61,992 bases of DNA, from NCBI RefSeq assembly GCF_000485595.1, contig NW_014577128.1, forward strand, positions 611,941 to 673,932, in the 5' to 3' direction. Both the position numbers and the translations under genes were made by a program. The notes beneath the pieces were generated by a model. The model had not been told where the DNA came from, did not search any database, and worked only from the letters and a program-made list of their open reading frames with translations. Shown piece by piece: positions 49,668 through 61,992 of the stretch; the first letter of the stretch is position 1; each line of letters starts with the position of its first letter. Source of the stretch: Priapulus caudatus. Lineage: Eukaryota; Priapulida; Priapulimorpha; Priapulimorphida; Priapulidae.

Positions 49668-49776
49668 CTCGCGGCGTGCACTGTTGCACGCTTACACTTA
49701 TAATTATATATATAGAGTTACACTATATATATAAGTGTAACCGTACAACAGTGCACGCCGCGAGAGCAAAGTGCCT
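49668..49776. repeat. Long hairpin
   Basis: Arms with CTCGCGGCGTGCACTGTTG (49677-49695) and mirror CAACAGTGCACGCCGCGAG, then ACACTTATA on each side around a TA-rich loop. Immediately right of the family C element. Confidence 0.85.
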
Positions 49777-50021
49777 GTGAGCCTGAGGTCGTGGTGTATT
49801 ACACAATACACTGTTTACATTTTGTTGCATGATATGGCCTGTCACTGTCAGGTTGCCCGATTCTCCTTGTCATGTATATACGCTACACGTTACAAGTGTA
49901 CATGTTGTATATCGTATATAGTTCCTTGATAATGATACCGACTACTACATAATACATTGAAGCAACAAGACAAGTACAAGTCCACGAGCAGGCTCACTTT
50001 AAAGTTGCAGTACCCAGGCAT

Positions 50022-50410
50022 AAGCCTTATCGCGAATCGGAACCGTATTGCGTCATGGGATAGGAAAAGGGACAATAGCGCTGCGAGCGGTTAGCATAAC
50101 GCTGATAACGCGCGCATATATTTGCTAATTAATTAGACTAATCGTACTTCAATAAACTCAAAATTCACAGAGATTATTGCTAAGGCGTGTTTATATATAT
50201 GCATCTAGATTTCTAGAAATGTAACTCAACTCGTTCGCGAGATATGATAGTTAGTACACTTTTCTATCGCCCATAGCCGTGCGTATAGCCGGCTGCACGC
50301 AATAGTCGTCAGTATGCGCGGTACCGATTGATCAATGCCCCATTTTCCATCCCATCATGCTTTGTGGTGGTGTGCCATCTGGTGATATTTACCGATTCGC
50401 GATAAGGCTT
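50022..50410. mobile_element. MITE with perfect 19-bp ends (389 bp)
   Basis: AAGCCTTATCGCGAATCGG at 50022-50040 is exactly mirrored at 50392-50410. Non-coding; target-site duplication not found. Upstream of DUS2. Confidence 0.7.
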
Positions 50411-50679
50411 GTTCTGTGTTTCCTCGCCACACCAGACCAGGTGCACTCAGTGACTCGCTAAAGCCTAGCGCAGACCTGCGACTTTTTCAGGCAACTCAAC
50501 AGTGATTCTAGAATTGCTGTAAAAATTGCTGCGAAATCGCCACGTCTGCGGGAATGTGCAACTGCAACCCGTAGTGATTCTGGTCGCTTGCGACTAGTTG
50601 CAAGAAATCAAACTGTTTTGATTTTCAGCGACTCGTCGCTCCTAATTGCTCTGCCAGTTGTTAAATTGTAATTACATTA

Positions 50680-50862
50680 CAGTGAAAAAAATACACGGGG
50701 GCTCGGGGCGATTTAGCCCCCGAAATGCCAAAAAGAGCCCCGGAAATGCCAAAAAAAGCCCCCGGAAATTTGCATAGCGTTCAATGCAAACCAAATTTTA
50801 GAGTGTTATTTTCATGCACGCAAGCTTGAAAAGTAGCCCCCGAAAAATACATTTTTTCCCTG
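50680..50862. mobile_element. hAT-like MITE next to the DUS2 start (183 bp)
   Basis: Ends CAGTGAAAAAAATACACGGG and mirror CGAAAAATACATTTTTTCCCTG, with AATTACA near both borders. It carries three GCCCC(C)GGAAATGCC-type repeats. It ends 62 bp before the DUS2 ATG, so it is probably within the 5' UTR or core promoter. Confidence 0.7.
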
Positions 50863-50900
50863 AATTACAGGCACGTGATAATTATTCTTTACCGTAATAA

Positions 50901-58640
<7,740 letters not shown>

Positions 58641-60170
58641 TCCTACTAACACCGCTTAAATAACGAGTTTAATATATATTGCCAGTTCTCACCAAGGTTG
58701 CCGAGTTCTACCAGTTTGGTTGTTTAGTTACAAGATGAATTATGAATCCATACTAACAATATACATACAAATAGGTTCGTGGTTATAGCAATACAAGTAC
58801 TGGTGCTTCCCCCTGTGCTAATCAAGTATAATGAGCGTTTATTTACACTTGAAGATAGGTTTAAATGTTCAATGCAATATGTATTATGTGTGCCATTCTA
58901 TATTGAGACTACACATACAAATAGGTTCGTTGCTTCCCCCTGTGCTAAGCAAGTGTAAAGAGCCATTTTGTATACACTTTGCTGAGGATGTAGTTTGTGA
59001 CATTGTTGGACCATTTCAGTAATAAAATGTATGTAATTAAACACGAATTATGTGTAACAAGGCATCTGATTGGGTAAAAAGGGCTATAATTTTACCGCGG
59101 TTAAATTATCTCTACGTTAAGAGCAGTAGCAGTAGCAGCAGCAGTCGCGACAGACGAATAAGAATGAATAATGAAAATGGCGCAGAAAATGAGAAAAGAT
59201 AAAGAAGAACAAAAGAAGCTGGAGAGCCACAATGTAAATAAGGGCGATTGTCAAACTTTTGTAGTATTAGTTATCTAGCTGCATATACTATTTATACACA
59301 TATTTAGTTCAGTGTATGTATTGATAGTACCAAAACAGAAAGAATATTTAATTGAAGAAAGAATAAGGAAGATGGTGAAGAAGAAGAAAATAGAACACTA
59401 ATAAGAAAGGAGCGATGTGGGGAGAAGAAAAAGACAAATAGGAAAAAGAAGGGGCATGTGCGTGCATAGGGTATCTGTCACTATTTACCTTTACTCCTTA
59501 CCTTTATTCTCTTGTGTAGATCTACACGTCCCTGTGCGCGCGTCCGCGTACTGGCGGGCGGAAGGATGGATGGGTGGATGAATGAATGAATTGATGGATG
59601 TGCGTGCGTGCGTGCGTGCGTGCGTGTGTGTGTGCGGGCCGAACGAGGTAGGCCAACGGTGTTATACCGTTATTTGTTTCGCCGCTGTCTATGATTGTGA
59701 ATGGGGGGCGGGAGCGGGCAATATCGCCGTACCGTGAGCCGAGAACACAGAGTGAATACCGGGAACAGAGCCGTCAGCACGCACGCATGTATGCATCCCT
59801 CCACTCGTGTGCACGTACGTATACCCGTATTCACATTTCACACACACGCGCGCGCGCACACTAACCACACGAACCCTTCACACACGAACCGCCCCCCCCC
59901 CCAACACACACAAACACTCAAACTGCGCACACAAAACTATGGCATACACAATTATGCAGGCTTTAAATTAAACATGTCTATTTTCTGATTGTGTTTGTCT
60001 GTTGGTTTATTTGTTTTGTGTGCGCGCGCGCACAAAAGTCACCCATCCTAGCGCCACATCCCATATGTCCTTATACCTCAGTGCCCCCCCCCCCCAGTGA
60101 GTGTGTGTGTGCGTGCGCGTGGTCGTGCTCGTGTGTGTGGCTCTATCCGGAAGTCACCCTGTCTGTGTTA
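58641..60170. other. DUS2 3' UTR and downstream intergenic DNA
   Basis: AATAAA at 59021-59026 is the likely DUS2 polyadenylation signal. ACATACAAATAGGTTCGT occurs twice (about 58762 and 58912) with a shared TGCTTCCCCCTGTGCTAA, a small local duplication of about 140 bp. Then purine-rich sequence, and (GATG)n, (GTGC)n, (CA)n and poly-C tracts from about 59560 to 60130. No exon was recognised. Confidence 0.6.
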
Positions 60171-60262
60171 CGTTCACTATAAAAACGACACGCGCGACAG
60201 CGCGCTACTAGAGCCAGCGACGTGCTGACAACAGCGCGACCGCCACCAGCCAGTGAGTATGC
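60170..60262 (+). promoter_or_regulatory. TATA promoter and possible non-coding first exon with donor
   Basis: CTATAAAAACG at 60177-60187, then a GC-rich leader and a strong donor CCA|GTGAGTATG at 60252/60253. The arrangement looks like a core promoter with a short untranslated exon of a plus-strand gene beyond the window. No coding exon follows within the window. Confidence 0.4.
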
Positions 60263-60888
60263 AATATACACGTGCGGTAGCGTGCGTGTTGCCTGCTGCA
60301 CGACACGTGCGTGCTTGTCGTACGTTACACGGGCGTTGCGTGGCGTGCTGCTGTTACGTAACACGTGCGTGCTTGTGTGCACGTATCAGTGCGTGGTGTG
60401 AACGCTACAGTGCGCACGGCGTGTGCACGTACCACGCTAACTACGAACTCGCTTATAACGAAAACCAATGCCAAGAGCTATGACCAAAAAAAGCGTCAAA
60501 GGCGCCGCCTGTCTGTGTAGTATAGTATTATTTATTTATTTTAGTTGAGTAGTAATTTTATAATGTTTTCTCAATAAAATAATGCATGCTGCGGTATGCT
60601 GGAAACACCTGCGGAAATTTCGAGTGTTTACGGCACCTCGTCAGCTCGTGTTAAGTTACGCAAAGGTTTACGTAAATTTTAGCTTGATGAATCGCCCTAA
60701 AACGGCCTCGCCTGGCGTACGCGAAATCGTACGAAAATTTACTAACATAGCCTGTGTTGTTGAATCGCAACTAAGCAACGTCGCATTGCGTACACAAGAT
60801 TTACGCAAAATATTTTGCGTACGCAGCTTGATGAATCATGAATCTACCCCCTGGACCCCACCCGTCAGTGCAAGCGCACACGGTATCA

Positions 60889-61032
60889 GGGGCGTGTACA
60901 GGGGGGGTCCAGGAGGTCCGGACCCCCCCCCTACTCGCGCAGAAAACGCATCTGAGGGGGTCTAATTTCAAAAAAAATCGGGGGGAGAGCCCCCCAGACC
61001 CCCCCTTCGCGTGCTCCTGTACACGCACCTCG
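60889..61032. mobile_element. Short G/C-run inverted-repeat element
   Basis: GGCGTGTACAGGGGGGG at the left and mirror CTCCTGTACACGC at the right, with GGTCCGGACCCCCCC and GAGCCCCCCAGACCCCCC inside. A related GGGGGTCTGGGGGCATGCTC piece is at about 26026-26045. Confidence 0.6.
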
Positions 61033-61149
61033 TTTCGCCCCCCCCCTAACAAAATACCCTTGGCGGCCGCCGTTCGTTTCAGCCGGCGTTCACAACTTAT
61101 GCCCAACGATAGTCTAACTTATGCATAGCGCGCGGCAGCGTATCGCCGA

Positions 61150-61275
61150 CGATCACGTGTCGTAGCCTATAAAAAGGCTCTCCCGCTCGACGATTCAAAT
61201 CATAACGCCACTAGACATCGCAGTATCAAACATCACCGTCGCAGTATCAACATGCCAATTACATTTTTATATACT
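61150..61275 (+). promoter_or_regulatory. Second TATA promoter-like segment
   Basis: CACGTG (61156-61161), then CTATAAAAAGGC (61167-61178), then about 75 bp with two GTCGCAGTATCAA/ATCGCAGTATCAA repeats before an ATG at 61251 that opens only eight codons. TATA plus a short leader is typical of strongly induced genes or of transposon promoters; no product is assignable. Confidence 0.35.
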
Positions 61276-61658
61276 TAATTCCCCTAAACGCTGCCAATAC
61301 GCCATTATACGGTAGCTGTAATGTTAGAAACACGTTGAGTAAGTTTTTGTGGTCGTCCGGAACACGTCAATACGTCAATATGCGTTGGAGACAAGTTACA
61401 CATAGGTTCGAAAGCACGTTTACTCATTAAGTTAGAAATAAGTTTTGGTAATGCGCTAGACATTATTCGACGTACATTTCGACTTAAATAGTAAACTTGG
61501 CAAGTAACGTGTGTGGAACGTGTGTCAACGCATCGCATAACTTACCCTACAACTTCATCGGCCCGCGTATGCGGACGTCATGGGTACGCTGGCATACGTG
61601 GAAAATTTTGAGGCATGCTTCAAAAATTTTTCGACACCTCGCACGTACTACGACGTAT

Positions 61659-61712
61659 ACCAGCGTGCTTCAAGCGTGCTACAGCGTGCTTCAGCGTGCT
61701 TCAGCGTGCTCT
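61659..61712. repeat. Short tandem repeat CAGCGTGCTT
   Basis: Five copies of a 10-11 bp CAGCGTGCTT/CAAGCGTGCT unit. The surrounding 61320-61800 has many half-palindromes (ACGTAC, CGTACG, TACGC) and no gene was recognised. Confidence 0.7.
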
Positions 61713-61992
61713 TAACTTATACAAAGCTTTCACCATAACTTATTCGACGTACGCCAGCGATATCACAAAATTTTTGATACGTCCGGCATACGCTGGCTAA
61801 AAATCGTCAATGTGTGACAGGGCCATACAATCTAAACGGCTCGACCCGTACGGATTCGAAAAGTCGGGACGTAGGGTGGGTAATCCGAAAACGAGTTGGG
61901 AATGCTGTCGAAGCGGGGGTCAAAGGTCAAGAGGTGTAAAAGAAGGGGGAACATATCCTCGTTAATTAGGTATAAGGAAGGAAAATGCAGAA

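Overview
This is a eukaryotic nuclear window, almost certainly from a bilaterian invertebrate. It holds multi-exon genes with GT-AG introns, abundant microsatellites, many non-autonomous DNA transposons, telomere-like CCCTAA tracts and two runs of N (35337-35361 and 47825-47982). The gene content includes a ciliary protein (CCDC113), a nucleolar WD protein (NOL10), DUS2 and AGPAT5, all of which are animal orthologues. An AGCTCACC-type dispersed repeat and the generally AT-rich, repeat-filled introns hint at a marine lophotrochozoan or similar animal, but I cannot name the species.

Layout, left to right. 821-390 (-) is the first coding exon of an SLC22-type organic ion transporter that continues off the left edge. 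11268-2526 (-) is an 11-exon gene for a 441-residue protein with two EF-hands, which I do not recognise. 11837-21382 (+) is AGPAT5, with 8 exons and 370 residues; it is divergent from the EF-hand gene with 568 bp between start codons. 25316-35017 (-) is NOL10, with 18 exons found and the first exon not found in the expected orientation. 40477-48294 (-) is CCDC113/CFAP263, with 10 exons. 50925-58640 (+) is DUS2, with 13 exons, divergent from CCDC113. The last 3 kb holds no recognisable coding exon but has two TATA-box promoter-like segments. Exon boundaries were built by hand from splice signals, and the reading phase agrees across every junction listed.

The genes do not form one pathway. NOL10 (rRNA processing), DUS2 (tRNA dihydrouridine) and CCDC113 (cilium) are unrelated housekeeping or ciliary genes, and AGPAT5 makes phosphatidic acid. 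The unusual biology is in the mobile DNA. At least three families of small inverted-repeat elements share 9-bp target-site duplications and a core of telomere-like repeats. One intron of AGPAT5 holds a Russian-doll nest of DNA transposons. A 51-bp minisatellite has copied a splice acceptor many times just before an AGPAT5 exon. A NOL10-like first exon sits in the wrong orientation between two inverted repeats.
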